64,000 bases of DNA from assembly GCF_026210795.1 (NCBI RefSeq), contig NC_089439.1, positions 2,418,001-2,482,000 on the forward strand, in the 5' to 3' direction. A program made the translations under genes and the position numbers. Positions 1 to 9,737 of this stretch are shown here, one piece after another (position 1 is the first letter of the stretch; each line of letters opens with the position of its first letter). This stretch comes from Rhizophagus irregularis (Eukaryota > Glomeromycota > Glomeromycetes > Glomerales > Glomeraceae). The notes beneath the pieces are model-generated. The model made no database searches. It had not been told where the DNA came from and was given only the letters and a program-made list of their open reading frames with translations.

Positions 1-1035
1 AATAATTTTCTTACCGGAATAACTTTCATGATAACGATAGTCTCGAATTTTTATTTTTACCTGTTGGATTCTCGACCTCACTTTTCCTTAAATAGATTTG
101 TTATATAAAATATTTTTTTTTTCCAAAAAAAAAGTCACAATTGCAAATAAGAATAATTAATAACCGGAGTAAAATAAAGGCGATTTAAGATTTTATTCGT
201 AGTGGTTTAAAATAAGCCCCAAAAACTATCGGCAAGATTTTGAATTACGAAAATGTCAGCTAGTGCCTAAAAGATAATATAAATAATATGATTTACATAG
301 TACTTAGTAATAATAATTAACAAATGTTCTTTTTATTTAAAATTAGCCATTGGGATTAAGTCCTAATTCAAGTCCTATTTTTAGTCCTTACAGTCCGGCC
401 ATATGCTAGGACCTGTAAGTCTTGAGACTTTAACCGCACTGTAACGGACTTTCCATTATCTATTTCTCTTAGTGATAAATAAAATAAATTTATAAATTTT
501 TTAGCGAAATTTAAATATAAATCTTTATTTAATATAATCTAATATTAATTTTTCTAACAAAATTCAAGAGAATAATATTATTACAACAACACATATTTAA
601 TTTCCTTCTAAAATAAAGTGGAGAATATTAGTTTCTTTGCGGACTTTACTTGTGTCATTAGCCCAAAGATATTAAAATTATGCTCAATTAAATCTTCAAC
701 TGATCATATTAAAATGATGTTAGTTGTCAAAAATTCGTGAAAAACCTCATTAAAAAGACGAAAAATTTTCTGAATAAATTTTTTTTTTTTTTAAGAAAAA
801 TTGTAATCTGATCTTGTTATATATTTTAAATGTTACAACTTTTTCAATTTACTAGAATTATAATAAAAAATAGACTTCAACATTGACATATAAATTAATC
901 AACTATTATATATATGTTGGCATTAACAAATAATAGTCTTTTTTTAAAAAAAATAATATTTCTGTAATTATTAGAATTATCTACACATGAGAAAAAGAAT
1001 TTTTTTTTTTTAGGATTTAATAATTACAATAATTG
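1..1035. other. AT-rich spacer, no gene seen
   Basis: No reading frame, RNA gene or clear repeat is supported here. The stretch has several A and T homopolymer runs and stops in all frames. Confidence 0.6.
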
Positions 1036-1190
1036 ACCGGATATATGTCCACGCATTATGAAAAATGATCAATCACGTGAATTTATTGTCCCTCACGTGA
1101 CGACGTGACGTTATCCAATGAAATCGCAAATCGGAGTTTTATCTTTCTTTTCGCTCCGGACTTACAACGGTTTTCTTTCCTAGTAACTAT
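1036..1190. repeat. Diverged copy of the TCCGGA/CACGTG palindromic element
   Basis: It shares the words ATGTCCACGCA, CAATCACGTGA, CGCTCCGGACTTACAACGG and TTTCCTAGTAA, in the same order, with the compound palindrome at 5.34-5.74 kb. The copy is single-armed and diverged. It directly precedes the HSP70 scrap, so it is probably an old insertion. Confidence 0.5.
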
Positions 1191-1345
1191 TTTAATCTAT
1201 AAGTTTTGTATTATACAATAAAATAAGATATAGCTAACACAGATTTTTAACGGCAACATAGGGCTTACCATATAAGTAAATAGTGCCGACAAAAGCATAT
1301 GTTATGAAGGAGCTGAGGACTTCGCAATTCCGAGATCCTGCTTCT

Positions 1346-1480
1346 ATTTGTGAAGATTTTGACAATCGTCTTGTAAATCATTTTGTACAAGAATTCAAAA
1401 GTAAATTTAACAAAGTCATTTCATCCAATACATATGCTATCCGTCGTTTAAGAACGGCATGTGAACATGCAAAACGTTGA
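1346..1480 (+). pseudogene. HSP70 fragment (nucleotide-binding domain)
   Basis: About 44 residues closely match the well-known HSP70 segment from the [11 protein letters not shown] motif to [12 protein letters not shown], which lies in the middle of the ATPase domain. HSP70 is a cytosolic ATP-driven chaperone of over 600 residues. Here the match begins abruptly after unrelated sequence and stops at a TGA just where a functional protein would continue with the TLSS region. No other HSP70 segment is visible nearby. In the matched part, ISSNPRA-type sequence has changed to ISSNTYA. It is best read as a scrap of a retroposed or transposon-carried copy; it could also be one exon of a gene whose other exons are unrecognisable. 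An ATP-binding loop is absent, so no chaperone activity is possible. Confidence 0.8.
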
Positions 1481-1596
1481 AAGTGTGAAGAGTCTTCACG
1501 ATTGTCATATGACACCATTAATATTTTGTCAGAGAAATACACAAGAAGGTAATAGGGAGATGTGTAAATCCTATCTTTTATTTGTCAATCACATAT

Positions 1597-1783
1597 CCTA
1601 TAAAAATGAAATGTGTTAAATTCATTTTATATTTGTGTTCATGTGTAAAAAACATCTAAAAAAGCACCATTTTGTCCGATTTATGTCTTATTACAAAAAA
1701 ACAAAAATTAAACAAAATGGTACTTCTTTTAGACATTTATTGTACATGAGCAACAAATTTAACACATTTCGTTTTTATAGGGG
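1597..1783. repeat. Foldback MITE, CCCTATAAAAA family
   Basis: The two halves form a long imperfect inverted repeat. The left arm starts CCTATAAAAATGAAATGTG and runs to CACCATTTTGT near 1674. The right arm reads the reverse complement from ACAAAATGGTAC near 1712 to TTTTTATAGGGG at 1783. The loop is about 35 bases. The 86-codon open frame that crosses it (1635-1895) is a by-product of the palindrome and is not called as a gene. Confidence 0.7.
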
Positions 1784-2353
1784 CATTATTGATACGTTCT
1801 TTGCTTTATTGTTAGGTCAAATATGTGCTAGTTCGAAATTACTATTAGCGGAAAGCTACTTTTTATTAGTAAAACTATACTTTCATTATTTGTAAATATC
1901 GGGTTTCGTAATGAATTATTTATAATCAATTAATTTCACATTATCATCAAAAGTTTCAGCTATAATTAAACATATACATGTGAAAAACAATGAAAGCGAC
2001 GTGATGTATCATTGAATTTATTGGTCTTTTTGCAAAATGAAGGAAATCTGCCGGAGAAACTAAAAATGAGTAAGTTTAATTTTAGCCTGAGAAACATTTA
2101 ACTAAAAGTAGACTGTTCCGATGATTTCTCCTTTCTATGATAAAGGACTTTTTGTTGATCGAGCTGAGCTTTACGAAATCAAAAAAGAAGATTGTTTTAT
2201 GAAATTTTAGATGGTCATTTGGTTAACAGAGTACACAAAAAGGGATGTCAAGAAAATTGAACTTTCCGAATTTAATATAAATAAGAGTACTGAACACATT
2301 AATAAATCGTTATAAAAATTAAACTTGCCAAAGAAAACAATAAAAAAATTACA

Positions 2354-2688
2354 ATGAAAATGAACGGAACTATTTATCATCTTTTTATCTTGAGTCTTTT
2401 GTCCTTCTTCGTCTTTAACACCTCCGCTAGTTGCGTTTCTACTTCTTGTACATGCGATGGTGGCAGACCGCAAGGCCAATACTGTGGTGGTAAATAATAA
2501 TTGAATTGTCTTCGATGCTTGATTTCATTTTTTTTTTGTCTTATTTTGATTTTCTTTTCTTAGGTGACTTTATTGATCCTAATTGCAACATTACTCATGT
2601 CTATGAATGCAATCCACGAGGTGGAGCATGTGATTATGGCTTTCGCCAATCCTGCGCTGACTGCGGTTGTTTGCAATGTCCTTGTTAA
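2354..2688 (+). CDS. Small secreted cysteine-rich protein, two exons (effector candidate)
   Basis: Exon 1 is 2354-2489, the intron 2490-2563 (GTAAAT...TTCTTAG), exon 2 2564-2688, giving 86 residues. Residues 1-26 form a signal peptide: a short basic start (MKMNG), a hydrophobic core (LFILSLLSFFVF) and a small-residue cleavage region (NTSAS). The mature part of about 60 residues has 12 cysteines, spaced as C-x4-C-x-C near the N-terminus and crowded at the C-terminus (CADCGCLQCPC), suggesting up to six disulfides in a secreted, compact peptide. I do not recognise a named family. Secreted cysteine-rich peptides are common effector candidates in mycorrhizal fungi, so that role is an inference. 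The start is set by the signal peptide and the splice by frame: the intron is phase 1. The first base pair of exon 2, GT GAC TTT, resembles the heads of the exon-like pieces that follow at 3.66-4.86 kb. Confidence 0.8.
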
Positions 2689-3430
2689 TTAATCATGAAA
2701 TAATAACATTATTTTATTAGTTCTACGCATGTATATTTTATTAACTATGTTATTTAGTATTATGTTTGACTTAAACATATTTGAAATTTTTTAACTATTA
2801 AATTATTATTATTATTATTATTATTATTATAAATCGTTTTATTTAAATTTAAATATATATATACTTTGTGATTTGCTACCCAAGCAGTTACTCAATCGCA
2901 TCAATTTTGAATGATCACGTGACGATAAATTTTGTGATTTCGCAAAATAATCGAATGAATTTAAGTAATAAATATTTAATATTTTCAAATCGTAAAAAAT
3001 TATCATATGGATCTTAAAAAAGTAGTAATATGAATTGAAAATTAGTCAAAAAAATTAATTCAAGATATTTTTTAATCTATAAATAATATTTGATGGCAAA
3101 TTAACTACTTTATAGGAACTTTATATGAAAATTTAAATAATTTTAAATTTGCATATTCTTTTTAATGAACACTTATTTCTTTACAGAGATAAGTATTTAA
3201 ATAACTTAAATTTGCATATTTTTTTAATGAATACTTAACTACTTTACAAGGATTTAACTTTATGCTAAATTTACAATTTATAATTATTTGTAATGAATTT
3301 CGGCCTGTACTAAATTTACACACGTATAGTTTAAATGCAGTTCAACTTTTTTACTAAAAAATAAACTTTTTTAAACTTTTTTTATTCACTGCAACTATAC
3401 TTCTCGATAAGATAAGATACTTTTTCAAAC
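2689..3430. other. Spacer with ATT microsatellite and short tandem duplication
   Basis: An (ATT)n run lies at about 2803-2832. A roughly 63-base unit beginning AAATTTGCATATT is tandemly duplicated at about 3145-3260 with substitutions. No gene is supported. Confidence 0.6.
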
Positions 3431-3600
3431 TTTTAATTTTCAACGAAATTTTTTCCCTTCTCTTTATCCACTCTTTCACTTCTTGCTTTTTTCTGCTCGG
3501 TTTTCCCTTCTCCCCTCCACTCGTTCTTTCTTTTCTCCTTTCTCTTGTCTTTTTCCTTTCTCCTATTCCTTGTCCTATCTATCCTTCTCTTATTCTTTTT
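3431..3600. other. Nearly pure pyrimidine tract
   Basis: From about 3440 to 3600 the + strand is almost entirely C and T (repeated TTTTCCCTTCTC and CTTTCTCCT words). It sits directly before the exon-intron array. It may be a promoter or first-intron pyrimidine tract, or a polypurine/polypyrimidine mirror tract able to form a triplex; the sequence cannot decide. Confidence 0.6.
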
Positions 3601-3664
3601 GTGTGTCAACAAGATGTTATAACGAAATGTCTATTAATGTTTCGTATTATTTCTCTTTTTTTAG

Positions 3665-4861
3665 ATGACTTATTGGGTATCAGAAGTATGATCCTTCTAC
3701 GTGAATTTTGATAAGAGGGGTGATTTGAATTATTTACTCAATGAAACATTTATTAATGTCATTTCTTTTTTTAGGCAACTTTTCTTCAGATCATAACGTG
3801 AGAACAATTAATTTTTTTAATTTTTTTTTTTACTCCAGGCAATTTTTTTTTCAAAAACTAATATTTTATGATTTGTTTTTTATTTATAGGAAACCAGTTC
3901 AGAACTTTAAAACATGTATCCTTTTTTCAAAGCTTAGGAAGTATCGAGTCTTTGAACGCCAGATTTTGGTAAAGTTTTTTCTTTTGAATCATTTCTTTAA
4001 CGAAATACTACTAACGCTTCATTTTTATCTTTTTTTTAGACAACTCATTTTCGGGTCTGAACGTATGGGATCTCATCGGTAAAGAATCAACTTTTGTTTA
4101 ATTGTTTTTAATTTTTTTTTAACAAAACATTGCTAACGTTTTGTCTTCTAGATGAATCATGCGTAATAAAGAAGATAGATCACTCCAAGAATATCACAAA
4201 GCCTAACAAAACCAACTGATTGAGCCAAAAGTTCAAAAACGCGTAGGATTTTTGTGGATCAGTCATATTTTTTTAATTTGTTTCTTTCAACAAATGCTTC
4301 TTTTTTTTTAGAAAGGTCTAGACGTATGAGATCTCTACACAAATGGTCAAAACAATTCAAATGTGGTATGTTGCATTGTTGCTATTTGCATAGATTGGTA
4401 GAAATCGGTCTATTTTATTTTAATTTATTCTTTTTTTTATTGAAATGATTACTAACGCTAACGGTTTGTTTCTTTTTTTATAGACAGCTGGAGAACGTGT
4501 GGGATTTCTGATGGGAATGCTGGGAAGTCTCTTTGAACACGGATTTTGGAAAGTGAAAAATAAGGTTTTTTCTTTACTTTTTAACGAACTTTATTAACAG
4601 TTTGTTTTTCTCTCTTTTTAGGTAGTAGTGGTATCCTTAAAAATATTGAATTCAAAGCAAGTATGACCTGGCAATGGTCAGACACTGGACGCGTGATATC
4701 TTGGTGAAGTATTGACCTCTTTTTAGTTATTTTTAATGTTTTTAATGTTTTTGACAAAACGTTTGTTAACATTATGTACTTTTTTTTTTAGGTGATTTTT
4801 TCGGATCTTTTTTGAATTTGGATTTGTATAACCAAGTTATATCACTGTCCTTTAACATAAG
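3665..4861 (+). other. Array of phase-1 microexon-like modules
   Basis: At least eight 3' splice sites of the form (A)CTAAC/TTAAC + T-rich tract + TAG occur here, at about 3664, 3774, 4039, 4151, 4311, 4483, 4621 and 4791. Most following exon heads read in phase 1 and begin with related codons (GAC/GAT/GGT-AAC/GAC). Well-bounded candidates are 4040-4078 (39 nt, followed by GTAAAG), 4312-4365 (54 nt, GTATGT), 4622-4660 (39 nt, GTATGA) and 3665-3685 (21 nt, GTATGA); all are multiples of three. 4152-4219 ends in an in-frame TGA and may be a terminal exon. The 54-nt piece encodes a basic peptide starting ERSRRMRS. No ATG exon of its own is visible; the only upstream phase-1 donor after a signal peptide is that of the 2.35-kb gene. 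Either a gene of many tiny exons or a decayed tandem array of duplicated exon/intron units. The architecture recalls repeat-per-exon secreted effectors (SP7-like) described in this fungal group, but no sequence identity is claimed. Confidence 0.45.
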
Positions 4862-5338
4862 GTAAAAAAGGTGTCATACGGTACAGTAACTAGTAAGAAT
4901 AAACAAAATTTAACGTGAAAGACATAATCGATGCATGTTTTTGAAATACAATTAAGTTACAAATGAAAGACTAGCAAAAAGTCTTCTATTAGTTTAGTGA
5001 TGATTGATGAAATATTGAGGTTAGTCACAATTTAGATATAATTCACGTGCGAAATATGTATTTTTTTCTATTTATTTCCTAAAACTTCATTTACAAATTC
5101 GATAATACATTTTTACAATTTCGATCAAATCAGCTGACGATCGCCTTGTGCAGAAACGACTTCGATATTAAATTATAACTTTATGAGACTAAATCTAATT
5201 AAAAGTTTCACGATAAATTTTTGATATAGTCAGTATTTGGCTTCTATTTTAAAAGTTTCTGTAAAGTATGATAATGATAATTTAAACGCCAGATTTTCAG
5301 TTTATCAATTTATCTCATTATACCATAAGTGTAAATAG
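4862..5338. other. AT-rich spacer, no gene seen
   Basis: Nothing recognisable apart from one CACGTG hexamer near 5043. Confidence 0.5.
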
Positions 5339-5737
5339 ACTAGGAAACGGGAACCGTTGTAAGTCCGGAGCGAGGTATAATTGTCCGGAGCGAAGCGAAG
5401 GACTATATATGTCTACGCACTATGATGATCTATGGAAATAACGTGTAAATTTTCAATCACGTGAGTTTCTCTGTCCAGGAATTCCAAGGCGTTATGCTGC
5501 TAATCAGCAGAAAATTACCGGAATTCCAAGGCGTTATGCTGCTAATCAGCAGAAAATTACCGGAATTCCAAGGCTTTATGCTGCTAATTAGTAGAATATC
5601 GCTACATCTTTATTTATTATACCTCGCTCCGGACTTACAACGGTTCCCGTTTCCTAGTAAATAAAGATGTAGCGATATTCTACTAATTAGCAGCATAACG
5701 CCTTGGAATTCCTGGACAGAGAAACTCACGTGATTGT
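5339..5737. repeat. Compound palindromic element with 42-bp tandem repeat
   Basis: Two inverted repeats are interlaced. Arm pair one is 5339-5381 and 5616-5658 (ACTAGGAAACGGGAACCG and its complement, including CTCCGGAC). Arm pair two joins 5455-5490 plus 5563-5615 to 5659-5737 (CAATCACGTGAG...TCCAGGAATTCC). Inside the left arm a 42-base unit starting GAATTCCAAGG at 5479, 5521 and 5563 is repeated about three times, the third diverged and merging with the palindrome. The resulting ORF with a repeated 14-residue peptide is a side effect. A mobile foldback element is the likely origin; a related single-armed copy is at about 1.04-1.19 kb. Confidence 0.75.
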
Positions 5738-5779
5738 TTATTGTTTTGTTATGATACGTTTTATAAACCCTTACTTTGA

Positions 5780-6149
5780 TGAGTTTGATCTTCCGATCTT
5801 CCTTTCCCTTCCTTCTCTTTTCTCTTGTCTTATTTTTGTTATTTTTCTAAATTTTTCTTCTTTTTTCGTCACCCCCCTTTTAAAAAAAAATTTTTTTTTT
5901 CGTACCTCACTTTAAAAAATTTTTTTTTGATTTTATTCTTTTATTCCCACTCTTCTTTTTTTTTCTTCTTTCTATTTCTATTTCCTCTTTATAAAAAATT
6001 TTTTGTTTTTCTAACTTTGACATCCTCCCTTTAAAAAAATATTTTTTTTAACTTTCCTAACTTCGTTACTCTCTTTTAAAAATTTTTTTTTTGATTTATT
6101 CTTTATTCCCCTTTCTTTTTTATTTATATTTATCCCTTTTTTTATTTCA
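5780..6149. repeat. Pyrimidine-rich tandem AAAAATTTTT array
   Basis: Blocks of the type C(T)nAAAAAATTTTTTTT followed by GATTTTATTC or CTAACTT recur at about 5875, 5908, 5988, 6030 and 6075. The + strand is strongly pyrimidine-biased throughout. It leads directly into the second exon-like array. Confidence 0.5.
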
Positions 6150-6640
6150 TAGGCCAGCAGATTTTTTTTTGCGAGAAGATTCAGTTTCTTTTTTCTTTTT
6201 TGTAGATCAGTTTGGGAGTCCTTTCCTTTTTGTAGGATTGTTCAGGATTTTTTTCTTTTTTTAGGTCAGTTCAAATTTTCTTTTTTTTTTTTGTAAGTTG
6301 GGTTCAGATTCTTTTCTTTTTGTAGGTTGTTTCAGTTTTGTTGCTTCAGAGTCTTCTTTTTTTGTAGGTCAGTTTTGGATTTATTTTTTGGTTTCTTTTT
6401 CATCAGATGCTTCATAATTCTTTTCATTTATGTAGGTCAGACATTCTGGAGTTCTCTTTCTTTTTTTGTAGGAATGCTGACCTTTGGTGACTTGGACGAT
6501 TGCAGATATTACATGAAGGGGGGTTTTGTTTCCAATTAAGTTAGACGTTCTTATGTTTCTTTTTTTTGTTTTTTTTAGGTTGTTTGACTCCAAATGAACC
6601 TGAACTTATAGATAATTTTGGTTGCAATAGGTGGTTTTAA
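6150..6640 (+). other. Second array of 3'-splice-site-like repeats, with possible terminal exon
   Basis: A short, irregular unit (about 30-60 bases) ending in CTTTTTTTGTAG and followed by GTCAGTT or ATCAGTTT recurs at about 6151, 6204, 6234, 6264, 6326, 6367, 6436 and 6471. Several heads read in phase 1 as G/D-Q-F or G-Q-x-F-W. The last acceptor (6577-6578) opens a clean terminal exon, 6579-6640, encoding about 20 residues including CLTPNEPELIDNFGC and ending in TAA. Units this short cannot each contain an intron with a donor, so most of the array is either degenerate minisatellite or the pyrimidine end of one long intron; only the terminal exon looks coding. It resembles the 3.66-4.86 kb array in organisation, not in length of unit. 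Confidence 0.35.
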
Positions 6641-7370
6641 TAAGGAGGGAATTTTCATAATGTATTTGTATTTTGTTTATTTTTATTTTTTATTTAATTT
6701 AATTAAGTAAAATTAGATTTATGTAAATATAATTATAGTAAACTGTAATACAAATAGTAAATTCAGTGACCAAATCGTATAAATTTCGTGATAAAATCAG
6801 TGATCAAATCATATTTTTAGTGATACGGAATTGTGCATTTTTCCGTATCCTATTATGATACGTTATTTCTAAGGAAAAAAATCGTATGAAAACTTTATAA
6901 AAAACGTATCCAATTTTTTTATAGGGCATACATCCTACATAATAGCGATAGCGATTCAGATATTTTTTTTTATTTATTTGATCGGACTTTTAAGCTATTG
7001 ATTTTATAGTACTGATGTCGGTCATTTTATACTATTAAGATTCCGATGATAAACTAATGTTATTTGCGGAAATTGAAGACCGTAACCTATTATTTTCGCA
7101 TATGTATCATATACACTGTGTGTACATTTATTCAATTTAAATTTGGTGAATATGTATGAATAAAGGTAACTTGAAAGATTCTATTAATAAGTCTTCATTT
7201 ACTAGTTGAAACTCACGTTAACTTTAGCTTTTAATTGAAATATTCGGCGGCTTATAAGGTAATATCTTTGGAAATATTCGGACGCAAAATAATGAATTCA
7301 CAACAAATCTAAATCACACAAAAACGTGGATAATGCGCTGAAATTATTGTTGAAGTTTTATCGTGAAGTA
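6641..7370. other. Spacer with a CCCTATAAAAA-family end
   Basis: A palindromic stretch at about 6765-6945 with repeated GTATC and GTGAT(C/A)AAATC words ends in TTTTTTTATAGGG, the terminal sequence of the MITE family seen elsewhere in the window. No gene is supported. Confidence 0.45.
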
Positions 7371-7735
7371 CAGTCAACTCTGGATATAACGACCAGGAGG
7401 TTTAGTTCGGTATATAGTGAATTCGTTATATAATTTACCGAACTAGTTTTCTTTATAGCTAGGTAATTTAGGCCAAATTTGTAATACTGGCCAAAATTAT
7501 AATTTCGTTTAACATAAATTTTCGAAAAAAACTACTGGTAATTCTGGCCAGCACTATAAAATTGGCCTGGACTACTATATAGTCACATGACCGTTCGTTA
7601 TAGAAAGTATAAAGTTATTATATAACTGATATATAGGGGCTGGTTAAGTTCGGTTCGGATGCGTTACATAGCGGTTCTGGAAATTATGATTCGGTATAAC
7701 GAGGTTTCGGTACAAACAGGTTTACTACCTAATAT
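7371..7735. repeat. pogo/mariner-type element remnant
   Basis: It begins CAGTCAACTCTGGATATAACG directly after a TA, the usual terminal and target signature of pogo/Tigger-type elements. The interior repeats TTCGGTATA and ATAACGA words in both orientations and also carries the dispersed AATTCTGGCC word near 7530. The right terminus is not clean, so limits are approximate. Confidence 0.45.
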
Positions 7736-9415
7736 AAAAATTATTGCTTAGTACGCTTGAACCAGTTAAATTTTTTACTATGAAGGCAAATAAAATACAA
7801 TTTATTAGCCTATATGTTTATTCGTTAATAAAAAAAAAATATTATGTAATAGAGATTTGGTTTCATAATCCGTATATCTGGAAAAAGTGGTCATTTAAGT
7901 TCGGCTTGATGAGCAATCTTCCACTTATTGGTCCAATATCTAGGATTAACCTTTAATTTATATTTCAAGAGATTTAGATTTGTCTTATGTATTAGTACTA
8001 CTTTCGATCATAAACAATTCCGATAAGTATCCGAAACCGGTTTTGGTTCTAAACTTTCATCAAAATATTGGAATTACAAATCTAGCTAGAAACGATAATA
8101 ACTTATTCAAAATAAGTATTTTCCGAAATATTTTTATTGCCATAAAGAATTTTTGATTAAAATAAAAAATAATAAATAATTTATATTAACCGATTATTTA
8201 TTAATAAAATAAAATGTTCTCTGATAATTATAAAAAACTAGTTTATACTTCTCGGATTGGCTATTTGATTTGAATAATTGCTTGAGTTATTTGACGATAG
8301 GATAATCTTTATTTTAATCCAAGCCATTATTGTATTAGGTCATGAAGTCTGATGAAAAAAGCTTCTTTCAAATGCGTTTTAACGGCGTGTTGCATAAAAT
8401 AATATATTTGGATAAATAATAAGCTCAATTGAAGATCAAAAAGAAATTTTTTTATTAATTTTATTTATCTACAAATAATAATAGAATTATTAGATGTTCC
8501 GAGACACTGACGACTATTTTTTATTATATAATAATTAAATACTCATATTTCAAAAAATTAAAATTTTTTTGAACCGTAGTGCAAATAATTTTGTGATAAA
8601 TAAAAGATATTTTTTTTTTAATTCAAATTAATGTCATGTCATTACCTATTACTAAAAATAACGGATAAATTCCGAAAAACTTGATAAAATATATGCCGGT
8701 TACATTATAATTATTTTAAACGAAGATCGCTTATTATTAAAAACACGACATAATTGTTTACATCTCTCCTGGTTTCATAACGCAAATATTAGGCTAGTCA
8801 TAAAGAACAATGTGCCATTTTTATTGAAAAGAATCCGTCATTATTATTGTTTGGAAAAAGCCTCCACAGCCCTAGAATTTTTTTTTTCATTAGTAATAAA
8901 TTATTTAAATTTACTGTTATTAATAATAAGGTTAATTAATTTATTAAAATTGGTTAAGGAAAATTCTATAATTCTAACGCAGGAGATATGCGGAGACATG
9001 CATCTTGGGTGCAGAAAGAAGTTCTTATAATGAAATTACTGTACCCGTTGTCACTTAATAAAGGGTTCAACACTGGTATTATTCAAATGATGTAATGTAG
9101 TACATTACAAAAGCAAATAATACAATAAAGAACGCATGTAATCATTGAACTAAACTAGTATGTTTTTATTTCTCATTAACAAGAAAATAAATATTTCCCC
9201 TAGTAGAATTCTTTTTAAACGGTTTGACGTTGAATGTCGTCATTCTATTGTGACTTATTGCCCAAATATTTATTTATTTTGAAAAATCGCATTGACAATA
9301 TCTGTAGTTGGATTAATCAATATATTAATTTTATATATCTGTTTGTTACATCGTTTTTGATAAAAAGAAATGCAACTAACAGAAACGTGATATCAATTCT
9401 AAAGGTTGGAATTTG
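7736..9415. other. AT-rich spacer, no gene seen
   Basis: Only short frames with no recognisable motif occur (for example 7744-7956, 8812-9030 and 9234-9425). None has coding character beyond chance in AT-rich DNA. Confidence 0.5.
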
Positions 9416-9737
9416 GAACTGTTAAGGCTAACCGGTTAAGGACCGGTTAATCTAAATTTAGATAAGCCGACTGGCCAATTTAAAAACGCCAACAGAACAA
9501 TTTTTTGACGCCATAAAATTTTTTTTTTTTAATAAAAATTTTAAAATTTTCATTATATTGAAGAAAATATTTTAGCTTATACATCAAACGCAAAAAAAGG
9601 TTTCCAAACGCGTTAAACACAAGACTTAGTATTTGTTAACCGGTTAATTATCCGGTTAACTTCATCACAAATTAACCGACTAATTAGCGTTAAATACTCC
9701 GACTAACCGGTTTTAACCGGTTAAGCCGGCGGAGTAC
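9416..9737. repeat. AACCGGTTAA-rich inverted-repeat element
   Basis: The left end carries CTAACCGGTTAAGGACCGGTTAA and the right end CTAACCGGTTTTAACCGGTTAAGCC; more TTAACCGGTTAA words lie at about 9638-9660. Because the word is itself a palindrome the element can fold in several ways. No target duplication could be fixed. Confidence 0.6.

Noticed and set aside
1635-1895. 86-codon ORF
   Set aside because: It spans a foldback MITE and starts at a non-standard codon; no protein motif.
3741-4082. 113-codon phenylalanine-rich ORF
   Set aside because: It reads through T-rich intron-like spacers; the splice-acceptor pattern explains the sequence better.
5479-5604. CRISPR-like direct repeats
   Set aside because: The repeats are contiguous without spacers, in a eukaryotic context; it is a minisatellite in a foldback element.
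5461-5664. ORF with a 14-residue peptide repeated
   Set aside because: It lies wholly in the palindromic 42-bp repeat and needs a non-ATG start; the peptide repeat follows from the DNA repeat.
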